From the NCBI GenBank assembly GCA_964650845.1, contig CAZYXR010000002.1, positions 14,515 to 78,514 on the forward strand: 64,000 bases of DNA, read 5' to 3'. This document shows, piece after piece, positions 53,034 to 62,149 of the stretch. Every line of letters starts with the position of its first letter. Within the stretch, counting starts at the first letter, position 1. The notes beneath the pieces were generated by a model that had not been told where the DNA came from, ran no database searches, and was given only the letters and a program-made list of their open reading frames with translations. A program made the translations under genes and the position numbers. The DNA comes from UBA7692 sp964650845 (lineage in GTDB: Bacteria > Bacteroidota > Bacteroidia > Chitinophagales > LD1).

Positions 53034-54077
53034 ATGATTTCTTTTTTCAAAAAATCAACCCGCGAGCACGTAACTACAGACTCGCTAGAACAAAACCACC
53101 AACTCATACTCAAGGATTCGACTAACTCCGCAAAGAGATTAGCGATTCTTAATAAGCCTGAACGTAATGATTCAATGAATGCTTACGATGCACCTATTCG
53201 GGCAAGATATATGCAGATATATCAGAAAGAACGCAGTCATGTTCAGGACACAGAGATGATTGCAAAAAATACGCTTGCGCAAAAACAAAGCGAGCAAAAT
53301 CAGCGAGCAAGACTTACCACAAGAAAAGCAGAATTAAATCTGTTGAAATCTGAAGAAGCCGAGGATCCAAATACTGATACAGAAATCCGTAAGGGTGGTT
53401 GGTCGATACACATAGTCATCATTGCCATAGCCGTCTTTGAAGCTAAAATAACACAGGCAGCTTTTTCACTCTTTGTCAGTTCTAATAATTTTGAACAGAT
53501 AGGAAATGTTGTTTTTCTAACGATAGCATTTGCTGCATTGCCTCACCTTATCGTGAAGCTTATCAGAGCTACCGAAACTAATCCTCATAAATGGTACATA
53601 CGCATAGCAGCAGCTATCATGCTTATTGGCTGTTATGCAGCATTTGCGGTTATCAGATCAATGTATGTAAAGAATATCGGAGGGCTTTCCTTAAATGAAG
53701 TAGAAGTAGGGAGCGTACTGCCTTTAAAACCATATCACTTCATTGCCATTCAAGTATTTCTGCTCGCAATAGCCGTATATCTTGCTACATGCCTACCTAC
53801 TGATAGAGATAGAACTAGAGAAAAGCGAAGCCTCAGAATTGAACAGTTAGAAAAAATTATTGAGCGCATGGAAGATGAGTTACAAAACATACCAAGTCGC
53901 ACCTATCAGTCAGAGGTTACAAGACAGGAAGAGCAACTTGTAGAAGAAAAACTCAAGGCTCGCTTACAAGAAATGTTCCGTGAATCATGGGCACTTTTTG
54001 TATCCGAGAATATCACTCATAGAAATGATGGTGTTCACCCGCTATGCTTCAATGATATCCCCCAATCTCTCTTTTAA
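53034..54077 (+). CDS. Membrane protein with cytoplasmic coiled coil (mobilisation operon)
   Basis: A 347-residue protein. The first ~120 residues are hydrophilic and helical, then four hydrophobic segments (~125-150, 157-178, 188-210, 232-252), then a long charged coiled coil (TDRDRTREKRSLRIEQLEKIIERMEDEL...) to the C-terminus. The family is not recognised. The layout suggests an inner-membrane scaffold. It is followed 21 nt later by a lipoprotein gene and then by the coupling protein gene, so it may dock the relaxosome or coupling protein. Confidence 0.6.
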   Translation: MISFFKKSTREHVTTDSLEQNHQLILKDSTNSAKRLAILNKPERNDSMNAYDAPIRARYMQIYQKERSHVQDTEMIAKNTLAQKQSEQNQRARLTTRKAELNLLKSEEAEDPNTDTEIRKGGWSIHIVIIAIAVFEAKITQAAFSLFVSSNNFEQIGNVVFLTIAFAALPHLIVKLIRATETNPHKWYIRIAAAIMLIGCYAAFAVIRSMYVKNIGGLSLNEVEVGSVLPLKPYHFIAIQVFLLAIAVYLATCLPTDRDRTREKRSLRIEQLEKIIERMEDELQNIPSRTYQSEVTRQEEQLVEEKLKARLQEMFRESWALFVSENITHRNDGVHPLCFNDIPQSLF

Positions 54078-54098
54078 GTAACAACAAAAAATACAGCC

Positions 54099-54839
54099 AT
54101 GAAAAAGTTTATGCAAGTAGCAGGCTTCCTACTAATTATCGGAGCTACCGGGTGCAGCGAGTATTTTGAAAATACTTTTCCAAATCCTCCCAGTCATGCA
54201 GTTTCATACATCACTGATGATTCACGCGAAGGATTAAAAAGAATCAGTTCACAAGAGTTCAACTCGTTAATACCTATTCGAGATCAAAACCTGTATGACG
54301 GCTTTACTATTCGCATGAGGTCGATTCATGAAGCGGAAAAAGAGATTTTCCAGGTACAAGTTCAATCTGAACATTGGATTTTCTCAAATGAAAACAATCG
54401 TGTAGCAACGTTGAAAGCTTTGAGAAATAAAGTCACAATGATGATTGACTCTATTGAAAAAGCACCTTCAGCAAATGCGCCTAAATCGCGCGTGTATGAG
54501 ACTATTGCATCCGAGGCACAGTATCTAAACTCTACGAATGCGCGTGATAAACAGATGGTTATTAATTCAGACTTACTTGAAAACACAGACCAGTTTAGTT
54601 TTTACCGCTCCAAGGATTTTCTTCTTGCACAAAACTCCCCAGAGCAAGCAGTTAAAGAATTAGAGCAAATCGCTCCCATGCCATCACTTAAAGGAGTGGT
54701 AATACTTATTGTTTTTCAACCGCCTAACTATGAAACACAAAAACAGTTTGATGTAGCCGCCCAAACATTCAAACTTTTATTTGAAAAACATGGCGCTGAG
54801 GTATCGATTCTGCCAAACATCACAGCAGGATATGAATAG
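54099..54839 (+). CDS. Lipoprotein of the mobilisation operon
   Basis: A 246-residue protein with a signal sequence and lipobox ATGC (Cys ~19). The mature part has a possible von Willebrand A-like core: an AIPS-type strand is lost, but VYETIASEAQYLNSTNARDKQMVINSDLLENT matches the pattern of a vWA helix and 'SDL.E' strand, followed by LKGVVILIVFQPP. This is a weak similarity. Its stop overlaps the start of the next small gene by 8 nt, so the two are translationally coupled. Confidence 0.55.
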   Translation: MKKFMQVAGFLLIIGATGCSEYFENTFPNPPSHAVSYITDDSREGLKRISSQEFNSLIPIRDQNLYDGFTIRMRSIHEAEKEIFQVQVQSEHWIFSNENNRVATLKALRNKVTMMIDSIEKAPSANAPKSRVYETIASEAQYLNSTNARDKQMVINSDLLENTDQFSFYRSKDFLLAQNSPEQAVKELEQIAPMPSLKGVVILIVFQPPNYETQKQFDVAAQTFKLLFEKHGAEVSILPNITAGYE

Positions 54840-54993
54840 TAAGCAACCATCCATTATCAATGCAGTAGTTTCTAAAGTGCTTACAGCACTTTGGAAGCTA
54901 TTGTTATTTATTATTTGGGTAGTAAGCGGTGTGCTTCTAAGTCTCATTAAAGAACTCAATTCCAATATCAAAAAGTATTTGTTCGATGACTAG
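54832..54993 (+). CDS. 53-residue membrane peptide
   Basis: A small protein with one hydrophobic helix (SKVLTALWKLLLFIIWVVSGVLLSLI) and a basic-acidic C-terminus (NSNIKKYLFDD). It overlaps the preceding lipoprotein gene by 8 nt and the coupling protein gene by 8 nt, an arrangement that argues it is truly translated. The start at 54832 is preferred; the frame upstream to 54781 lies inside the lipoprotein gene. Since VirD4/TraG proteins often need membrane anchoring and the following protein lacks an obvious anchor, this peptide may supply it. Confidence 0.55.
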   Translation: MNSKQPSIINAVVSKVLTALWKLLLFIIWVVSGVLLSLIKELNSNIKKYLFDD

Positions 54994-56416
54994 AATTATA
55001 ACACCTCATACATTGTTAAGCGGTGTCGCCACCGTTGGTGAGATCGCTTTAAAATCAGTGTATGATTCGTTGGTGTTCGGGACTGAATACTTGATTGATG
55101 AACCAAACGAAGGTTTTGGAAACCTAGAAGACATTGCTTCACCAAGCGGGCGCAGTATTTGTATCAATGGTACTGATTGCCTTACGAAGCCTGAATACGG
55201 GTATAGAAATGCAGTGTTCCTTGGAGGAACTGGATCTGGTAAGAGTACCATTATTGCCGTTCCTAATTTACTAAAAGTAAATAATGCAAGTATTATCTGC
55301 CACGATCCATCAGGTGAGCTTGTAAATAGAACAGGGAAAAGTCTATCAGAGCGTGGTTATCAAGTGCATGTATTGGACTTCAATAACCCGAACAATTCTA
55401 TTGGCTTAAATCCGCTCGATTTTATCAAGAAGGATAATGACTCGAACAAACTTGCCGCACATCTAGTAAGAAATTCTCTTGGTACTTCAAAAGATAAGTT
55501 TTGGGAATTGGCAAGTACTGACTTGCTCGCTCTATTCATCAAAGTTATCCTGAGACAAGATAAGTCATACAGAAATCTAACCAATGTACTGCACCTATTA
55601 AATACGTTTAGTGGTGACCCACAGGCAATAGATCGCTTCATAGCTAAGGTTGCAGACCCTAAAGAGTTTAGAGACTATAAAGCTCTAATTCGGAGTAATG
55701 AAAAGACGCTTCAGTCAATTGTGATGAGTTGTAAGGCAGCACTATCATTATGGAATGACGATGATATGGGAAAAGTCACTTCAACAAGCAGTATTGATTT
55801 TAATGAGTTTAGAAAAGGCAAGCACGCGCTATTCATTAAAAATACAACCATGGACGCAGAGTACTATCACTCAATTATTAGTTTTTTAATAGAGAGCGCA
55901 CTTAAGGTATTGATGCAGCGATTGCCAGCTAAAAATGATAGACCTGTTTGGGTTATCGTTGACGAGGCATCAACCCTCAATTTGCAAAGTCTCGATAACA
56001 TTATTAGTAATAATCGAAAGTATCAGATCAGCTTGATGCTGTTCTTCCAAAATAAAGCCCAAGTCTATTATGCATACGGACAAGAAGCTGGCAGCAACAT
56101 TCTTGCAAACTGCTTCACCAAAGTATACTTGGCGGGCACAGACATGAAAACTGCGAAAGAGCTTGAAGAATTGCTTGGATGGAAAAACATTATCAATGAC
56201 GAGAAAGAGGTAAAACAACCACTCATGACTGCGCAACAAATACGCACCCTGAAATCAAATCAAGCTCTAGCTATCATAGGAAATTATAGACCTATTAAGA
56301 TGCAGATGACACCTTACTATGAAAATCCAATACTGCGCAAACTTGCCTCTAACAAGCCATTTATATACACACCGCCTTCACCATTAACTAATCCTCCGCT
56401 TATTCCTTTTACATGA
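54986..56416 (+). CDS. VirD4/TraG-type coupling protein
   Basis: A 476-residue ATPase that links the relaxosome to a transfer channel. Walker A is GGTGSGKST at residues 80-88, with NASIICHDPSGEL following. Walker B is VWVIVDEASTLN, and FFQNKAQVYYAYG and ANCFTKVYLAG are typical TraG/VirD4 segments. It has no obvious N-terminal transmembrane helices, unlike classical VirD4, and the neighbouring tiny membrane peptide may substitute. The stop overlaps the MobC-like start by 4 nt. Confidence 0.88.
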   Translation: MTRIITPHTLLSGVATVGEIALKSVYDSLVFGTEYLIDEPNEGFGNLEDIASPSGRSICINGTDCLTKPEYGYRNAVFLGGTGSGKSTIIAVPNLLKVNNASIICHDPSGELVNRTGKSLSERGYQVHVLDFNNPNNSIGLNPLDFIKKDNDSNKLAAHLVRNSLGTSKDKFWELASTDLLALFIKVILRQDKSYRNLTNVLHLLNTFSGDPQAIDRFIAKVADPKEFRDYKALIRSNEKTLQSIVMSCKAALSLWNDDDMGKVTSTSSIDFNEFRKGKHALFIKNTTMDAEYYHSIISFLIESALKVLMQRLPAKNDRPVWVIVDEASTLNLQSLDNIISNNRKYQISLMLFFQNKAQVYYAYGQEAGSNILANCFTKVYLAGTDMKTAKELEELLGWKNIINDEKEVKQPLMTAQQIRTLKSNQALAIIGNYRPIKMQMTPYYENPILRKLASNKPFIYTPPSPLTNPPLIPFT

Positions 56417-56979
56417 AGAAAACGGAGCGAAATAGCAAACTCTATGAGTACCTTGCATCACAGCAATTGCTTGATAAAGGTGAAGAAGCTATCCGTGCCG
56501 GAAAAAAGAAGTATCGCCAAGAATATTTACGCCTCTATAAGCAAAAGCACCGCACCATTATTACCGAACATACTATTGCCCTTAAGCAACCAGAGGAAAT
56601 GTTGCTTGTCCATCATGCAAAACGCAATGGCTACACCATCACTCAATTCATTCGAAAAGCCGCCATTGCATACGCGCAACAGGTGTACATAACACCGCGC
56701 CTTGAAATACTTACAAGCCTCTTTCAACAGTTCATTTTACTACGTACCCAAGTTGAGCGCATCCGGCAGGAAAAGCGCGGTTTATTCCAACGAGACAAGA
56801 GCGAAAGCATAGAAGCCCTGTTACAGGAGTTTGAACAGGTATTAACCAAGTCACTGAAACAACCTCAATCATTAGAAGTCCTTATCACCCAGACCCTTCA
56901 ATCTAACCCACGCTTTTTAGACACGTTACAGCAAATAATCAAGCAGCATGATTGTAAAATCAATGGGCAGGAAAAGTAG
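56413..56979 (+). CDS. MobC-like relaxosome accessory protein
   Basis: A 188-residue basic protein. The segment HTIALKQPEEMLLVHHAKRNGYTITQFIRKAAIAYAQQ resembles the ribbon-helix-helix of MobC-type accessory proteins, which help the relaxase to bind and open oriT. The rest is helical. It overlaps the coupling protein stop by 4 nt and the relaxase start by 32 nt, so the three are translationally coupled. Confidence 0.7.
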   Translation: MKKTERNSKLYEYLASQQLLDKGEEAIRAGKKKYRQEYLRLYKQKHRTIITEHTIALKQPEEMLLVHHAKRNGYTITQFIRKAAIAYAQQVYITPRLEILTSLFQQFILLRTQVERIRQEKRGLFQRDKSESIEALLQEFEQVLTKSLKQPQSLEVLITQTLQSNPRFLDTLQQIIKQHDCKINGQEK

Positions 56980-57820
56980 CAGTTCGTTTACCGATTTGCT
57001 TACCTATATAACCCGGGATGATGCGGTAATTAAAGATGCTAAAGGCAACCCTTTTCTTATCAGGCATAACGTAATAAGCAAACAGGCTACAGGTATAATT
57101 AAGGAGTTCGAAAACAATGAGGCAAACAGACGGTTTCAGCGCAAGGGAAAAAACTATTGCTATCACGATATTATTGCCTTCACCGCTGCCGACACGCAAA
57201 AGCTTACTTCTGAAATCTTAGAGGATTTAGCGCGCACCTATATTCACCTCCGCAATGAAAACAGCTTAGCAATTGCAGCTATTCACGATGATAAATCCCA
57301 CCAACACATCCATATCATGCTAAGCGGTGTAGAAGCAGAAACAGGCAAAGCAATACGAGTATCTAAAAAAGAGTATCAAGCCATTAAAGAGAAGCTCCAA
57401 GAATATCAGATTGAGAAATATCCTGAATTAGTATCTATTGTCAATCATGCTCATTCGTTAGAAAGAAACCAAACAGACAAAGAATTTCAGGTTAAAGCCC
57501 GGGAAGGAATATCTCGTAAAGAGGAAATCAAACAGATACTTGCTAATGCATATGAACAATCATATTCTTCGAAAGAGTTTTATGAAAAGATTACTGAAAA
57601 CGGTTTAACAACTTATGAGCGAGGAGGGCAGATGGGCATAGAGGATAATAGAAATTATCGGTTGAGCACCTTAGGTTATGATCAAGAAAGGCTTAACGAG
57701 TTAGAACAACGGTTTTACAGAATAGAAGAGCTAGAAAGTCTGAGAGAACAAAATGACAGGGAGATAACACGGGACCTTACGGCTGAAGAATCACAAAAAA
57801 AAGAAAACAACACAACATAG
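56948..57820 (+). CDS. Relaxase (MobA/VirD2 family)
   Basis: A 290-residue endonuclease that nicks the transferred strand at oriT and stays covalently bound to it. Motif I includes a candidate catalytic Tyr20 (DLLTYITRD). Motif III is DDKSHQHIHIML with the metal-binding H118-x-H120-x-H122. The C-terminal ~130 residues are charged helices that may interact with accessory proteins. Its size matches the short relaxases of Bacteroidota mobilisable elements, with no helicase or primase domain. Confidence 0.88.
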   Translation: MIVKSMGRKSSSSFTDLLTYITRDDAVIKDAKGNPFLIRHNVISKQATGIIKEFENNEANRRFQRKGKNYCYHDIIAFTAADTQKLTSEILEDLARTYIHLRNENSLAIAAIHDDKSHQHIHIMLSGVEAETGKAIRVSKKEYQAIKEKLQEYQIEKYPELVSIVNHAHSLERNQTDKEFQVKAREGISRKEEIKQILANAYEQSYSSKEFYEKITENGLTTYERGGQMGIEDNRNYRLSTLGYDQERLNELEQRFYRIEELESLREQNDREITRDLTAEESQKKENNTT

Positions 57821-57868
57821 GAAAATGGGGACACGATAAGCATCGGTAGCTGCGTATTTAAAGGGATT

Positions 57869-57930
57869 CCAAAGGTCTCCTTTGGCAAGAAGGCAAGTTC
57901 ACCCCCTCTAATTGTTGACAGGGAACTTGC
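57869..57930. repeat. Hairpin and inverted repeat between relaxase and helicase genes
   Basis: CCAAAGG/CCTTTGG (57869-57885) forms a 7-bp stem with a 3-nt loop. GCAAGTTC (57893-57900) and GAACTTGC (57923-57930) form an 8-bp stem around 22 nt. Neither has a T-tract typical of a terminator. They lie between convergent genes. Confidence 0.55.
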
Positions 57931-57959
57931 AATCTTGCTTTCTGTTCATGTAACAGATT

Positions 57960-59885
57960 TTAAATCGGTTTTACATTATCTTCTCCAAACCACTCTATAG
58001 CTTTAGTAATAACACTTGGGTCGGGACTATGGTAAAAAACTGCCAAATTTTCCTTTGATCTCGTACAACACACATAGAATATTTTTCGAGTTCTGTCTAA
58101 CACACTTTGGTTATCACCTCCCAGAAATAAATTTTTAAAATTATAATTATTCCATCCTCCATTATCTAACACGACAAGAACATTGTCATACTCGGCACCT
58201 TTGGTTTTATGCTTTGTTGAAAAGGGCGTTTTACCTTCAAGGTAATCAAACAGCTTTTGAAACTCATTAAACGGTACTTGCTTAATCCTATTATACAAAT
58301 ATTCATTCCTAGCCTGAAACTCTGTTAGTTTATCATCAATCAGACAGATGCCTTTCTCATGCGCTTCATTGATTATCTCTTCAATAGTTTTATTTCCTAC
58401 ATCAATGAGACTCTCAATATTACTTTTCAGTTCTCGCTTATCAGCAATACGAACAATTTTACTTCTATAATCCGTAGCTCTCAAAAACTCATTGTACATC
58501 TGCGCTTTATATAGAGCAATTGTTTTCTGAATTTTAAATAGGTGCTTAATCAGATTATCTCTTTTAGAACCCTTCTTGTTTTCATCTTCTTCATCTTGTT
58601 TCTTATCATCCAAAAGTTGATCCTTGTTAACATACATCTTGGAAAAGTCCCCATAGTTATAGTTCAACGCAACTTTATATAGTTCTTGATTTTGGTCTAT
58701 AAATGCCTGCATAGAATCAGTAGGTGTTACTCGTCTTAATTCTCTACCTATTTTACCTTCCGCCAAAGCATTCAAAACATTACTAAACGTCATTCCTGTA
58801 AAGTCTGTTGTAATACCTGCATCCTTTATGTGTTTTTTTATTCTGTCTCTGAAATTTAAGATTTGATCTTTGTCATAGATATCCATAAGAGTCCTAAATC
58901 CTGCCTTATCTGCAATAAGATTGTGTGTTAAGTTTAACTCTTTAGTTTCGGACGGGTTATCAAAACTCCAATCATGATTATCTTTCAGATATTGCTTCGC
59001 ATGTGACACATCTTCATTTGAAGAATAAATGAACAAGACATTTCCTTCTTTCACTTGTCTATTGAGCATATTAGGAGCAGTTGTATCCATTGAAGGCTCT
59101 TGTTGAATTCCATCTGTTCTTAACTTATTGGCTAATGCAATCACTCTTAATGGACTCCTTCGATTCTGAACCTTCTTGATTTCATTAACTACATCAGCTG
59201 TATCTCCTTTATATATATCCAGATTCCCAACCCCATCATCATATATAGACTGCATAGCATCTCCAAAGAAACCTATGATACTTTGCTTATCACTTTGCTT
59301 AAAATGATTAAGGAAGATATCTACCACCAACTTATTAGTATCTTGATATTCATCAATAAATATAAACCTAAATCTATCCTTCACGATAGCACTGAGCTTA
59401 GGATATTTCCTAAACATAGCATGTGCTATAATCAAAAGATCATCATGAGAAATGACTCCTTCTTTAAGGCGAACGTACTCTTTATACTGTATCCCTTTTT
59501 CGAGGTGATCAAAGTAATTTGCAGGTATAACATCATCCTCATTAATAGATATAGTTGCTTGCTCTTCATTTGCAAGTTCAATAATGACCGCTTTTAATTC
59601 TTGTTGGAAATGTTTGATATTGTCCCATAAAAAATCGTGTATGGTCGTAACATTAAGATGTTTGTGATTAACCCGTTCTTCGATCTCTTTTACAGCGGCA
59701 TTAGTATAAGTCATACAGGCAACTTTTGCTGTAGGATTTTCTGCAATTACTTGTCTAATTACTTGAACTAGTGAATATGTTTTGCCACTTCCAGCACCTC
59801 CACTCAACAGAAAATTACGCCCATCGTCAATGAGCTTCATAATAGATTGTACTTCGGGTTCTAGTTTTAATCTTTCTTCAGCCAT
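57960..59885 (-). CDS. UvrD/Rep-type helicase of a Gabija-like defence pair (GajB-like)
   Basis: A 641-residue superfamily 1 helicase. Walker A is SGGAGSGKTYS (residues 28-38), motif II is FIDEYQDTNK, and C-terminal TKGAEYDNVLVVLD and YVCCTRSKENLAV are motifs V and VI. An inserted charged region (~400-480) makes it longer than the archetypal GajB. The start at 59885 (MAEERLK) overlaps the upstream OLD nuclease gene by 19 nt. The adjacent, coupled OLD gene defines it as a Gabija-type pair. In Gabija the helicase forms a complex with GajA and uses nucleotides to regulate DNA cleavage. Confidence 0.75.
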   Translation of the reverse strand: MAEERLKLEPEVQSIMKLIDDGRNFLLSGGAGSGKTYSLVQVIRQVIAENPTAKVACMTYTNAAVKEIEERVNHKHLNVTTIHDFLWDNIKHFQQELKAVIIELANEEQATISINEDDVIPANYFDHLEKGIQYKEYVRLKEGVISHDDLLIIAHAMFRKYPKLSAIVKDRFRFIFIDEYQDTNKLVVDIFLNHFKQSDKQSIIGFFGDAMQSIYDDGVGNLDIYKGDTADVVNEIKKVQNRRSPLRVIALANKLRTDGIQQEPSMDTTAPNMLNRQVKEGNVLFIYSSNEDVSHAKQYLKDNHDWSFDNPSETKELNLTHNLIADKAGFRTLMDIYDKDQILNFRDRIKKHIKDAGITTDFTGMTFSNVLNALAEGKIGRELRRVTPTDSMQAFIDQNQELYKVALNYNYGDFSKMYVNKDQLLDDKKQDEEDENKKGSKRDNLIKHLFKIQKTIALYKAQMYNEFLRATDYRSKIVRIADKRELKSNIESLIDVGNKTIEEIINEAHEKGICLIDDKLTEFQARNEYLYNRIKQVPFNEFQKLFDYLEGKTPFSTKHKTKGAEYDNVLVVLDNGGWNNYNFKNLFLGGDNQSVLDRTRKIFYVCCTRSKENLAVFYHSPDPSVITKAIEWFGEDNVKPI

Positions 59886-61987
59886 AGTAATCCATCTTTG
59901 ATGTAGCTTGGGATTTGCCAATTATTAAATTGATCTCCATTGTGATAAAGAAGATCTAATGCAAAATGAGTTTTCTTTTTAATACAGTTTTGAGCTAAGT
60001 CATACGGGCTTATTGCATCATCATCAAAGTCTTTTATATTCTTAAGTCCTCTAAACTCACTCTTCTTTTCCTTTATAAAGTCTTTATTTAACGCAATAAA
60101 TGCATCTTCAAAACTTCTTCCATGATGTCCATTTTCTTCTGTTTGATAAGTAATCATAATCTCAGCTTCATCTAACACAACTATTCTATGGGGAAGGGGT
60201 AGAGATTTTAATTCATCCCAAGGTTTAGCGTCAAAAAACGCTTTTAAGGCTGAATTACTGGTGCCTGTACCCTCATTAACGGGACATGATATAAAACTTT
60301 CTTTTTCACCTTCTTTTTTCGCCCCCTTTTTTACTTCTGCTTTAACAGAGTCAATATCAGTTATAATAAGTGATTTAATACCTAAAAAGGTTATGAATTT
60401 TTTAAATATCTGAGAATATGCACCCACTTCAATAACAGAAACATTTTGAGAGAGTAGTGGTAAATAATCATCTTCGCTTACAGCTGCTTTATGTTTATTT
60501 TCCTCATCAATATCTATCTTGCGCATAAAGGTAGGAATGAGAATTCGTTCTGTATCTCCTTCAATTAAGACCGCTTTATCTGCAAAGAAAATTTCTGCCC
60601 TGCTGATAGTTAAATATTGTTTCAAAAACTGATACTGCATAGGGTCTGCTTCATACTCTCTGCGTAAATCCTTAAGGTTTCTCGCCTTTACTTTATTATC
60701 CTTATCTCGCTTCAAATACTTGATATCGTCAAAATCACTATCAGCCACAATACAAGCCGAATGTGTACTTATGATATACTGTAAATCTCTTTTGATACCA
60801 TCTTCTCTCTTTATCCCTTCTCCAAGAAGTTTTTTTATGTTTTTAATAAAAACATATTGCATTTGGGGATGGGTATGTGCCTCCGGTTCTTCTATAAATA
60901 ACAGATTGATATCTGCGGGTTTTTTGTCTTTATCTCTTTTAAACTCATGCACGAGAATCTCTATCTCAAAAATCATACTGATCAGATTCATATACCCCAA
61001 TCCATTATAATGCTCTGGCAAATGATTATCTGCGTCATGCTTATAAACAACCGTAGTATTTCCCTCAAGAAGCTCTTTGTGTTGAAGTGTAGATATGATA
61101 TCCAGTTCTGACTCGTTAGCCTTAATTCCACCAAAGTCCTTCACTTTCTTAAGTACATCAGTAAAAAGTTTTCCGTAAATTTTACTTAGCTCAACATCTG
61201 TCTCTATCAATTTATCCTGAAATTCAGATATAGCTTCAAGTGTATCTTGGGTAGATTCAGCCTTCTTGTAAATGCGTGATGTTTGATTGGATAAACTTCT
61301 ACTTGGTTCTTTATTAGCAACCTCACGCTTTGCGTTTATGTATTTGAAGCTTATTATATTATCAAGATTAATTTTCTCATTTTCAAGATTGATAAATTTC
61401 GTCTCATCCACCAGCCCTGCACCACAATCAAAAGCAAGTGATTTCTTCATCAGTTCAAAGTAATTCTCAATTCTATTTTCCAAGAATTTATCAAACCCCT
61501 TTATCTCATACTGCTTATCTTCAGTTTTCTTTACCGCTTGTTTTTCTTTTTCACTCTCCGTAAATTTCGCAAAATCTGCTCGGAGGTGACTATAGTGATT
61601 GTAGTCTATTACATACTCAAATCCAAGAACCACTACATTATTATCTGGATCCAAGTCCATCATTATCTGACTTATATTAGAAAGATCATCATGCTCCCCA
61701 TATGTTATATACAGTTTAAGACTTATACCTTGACTAACATACTCGTGCTCTTGAATTTCATTTTCATCTTGGACAACTGTTTCAAGATGGTTCTTAAAAT
61801 CTATACTAAAATCATTATAAGAGAACTTATTTCTATCTGAATGATTTAAAAATTTACTCAAAGCTGTGAGAATGGATGTTTTTCCCGTATTGTTTTTCCC
61901 AATAACTAAAGAAAGCTCCTCTTCTAAATCCATTGAGAAGTTTTTAAGCAAACGAAAATTCTGTACTTCTAGTTTGAATATTTTCAT
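59867..61987 (-). CDS. OLD-family ATPase/TOPRIM nuclease of a Gabija-like defence pair (GajA-like)
   Basis: A 706-residue class 2 OLD protein. The ABC-type ATPase begins MKIFKLEVQNFRLLKNF, with Walker A GKNNTGKTS at residues 30-38. The signature and Walker B region lies at LLFIEEPEAHTHP, followed by a STHSACI H-loop. The C-terminal TOPRIM nuclease has VLIEGDTERIL (catalytic Glu) and LIITDIDSVK (Asp-x-Asp). Its TOPRIM domain and neighbouring helicase gene are those of class 2 OLD proteins such as GajA, which nicks phage DNA. It is about 130 residues longer than the archetype. Confidence 0.78.
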   Translation of the reverse strand: MKIFKLEVQNFRLLKNFSMDLEEELSLVIGKNNTGKTSILTALSKFLNHSDRNKFSYNDFSIDFKNHLETVVQDENEIQEHEYVSQGISLKLYITYGEHDDLSNISQIMMDLDPDNNVVVLGFEYVIDYNHYSHLRADFAKFTESEKEKQAVKKTEDKQYEIKGFDKFLENRIENYFELMKKSLAFDCGAGLVDETKFINLENEKINLDNIISFKYINAKREVANKEPSRSLSNQTSRIYKKAESTQDTLEAISEFQDKLIETDVELSKIYGKLFTDVLKKVKDFGGIKANESELDIISTLQHKELLEGNTTVVYKHDADNHLPEHYNGLGYMNLISMIFEIEILVHEFKRDKDKKPADINLLFIEEPEAHTHPQMQYVFIKNIKKLLGEGIKREDGIKRDLQYIISTHSACIVADSDFDDIKYLKRDKDNKVKARNLKDLRREYEADPMQYQFLKQYLTISRAEIFFADKAVLIEGDTERILIPTFMRKIDIDEENKHKAAVSEDDYLPLLSQNVSVIEVGAYSQIFKKFITFLGIKSLIITDIDSVKAEVKKGAKKEGEKESFISCPVNEGTGTSNSALKAFFDAKPWDELKSLPLPHRIVVLDEAEIMITYQTEENGHHGRSFEDAFIALNKDFIKEKKSEFRGLKNIKDFDDDAISPYDLAQNCIKKKTHFALDLLYHNGDQFNNWQIPSYIKDGLLWLKKD

Positions 61988-62149
61988 AAGTATGTCAATT
62001 AATATTTGTGTAGATGAGTGATGAAAGACTTAGCAGACTACTACTAGCTATTTACATAACTATGTTATCTTATTTCGGCAATCTGTAAAGACGCTATAAT
62101 TTATAGATGAGAGATGTTACTCGTTCACCATAACAATTTCTATATGCTC

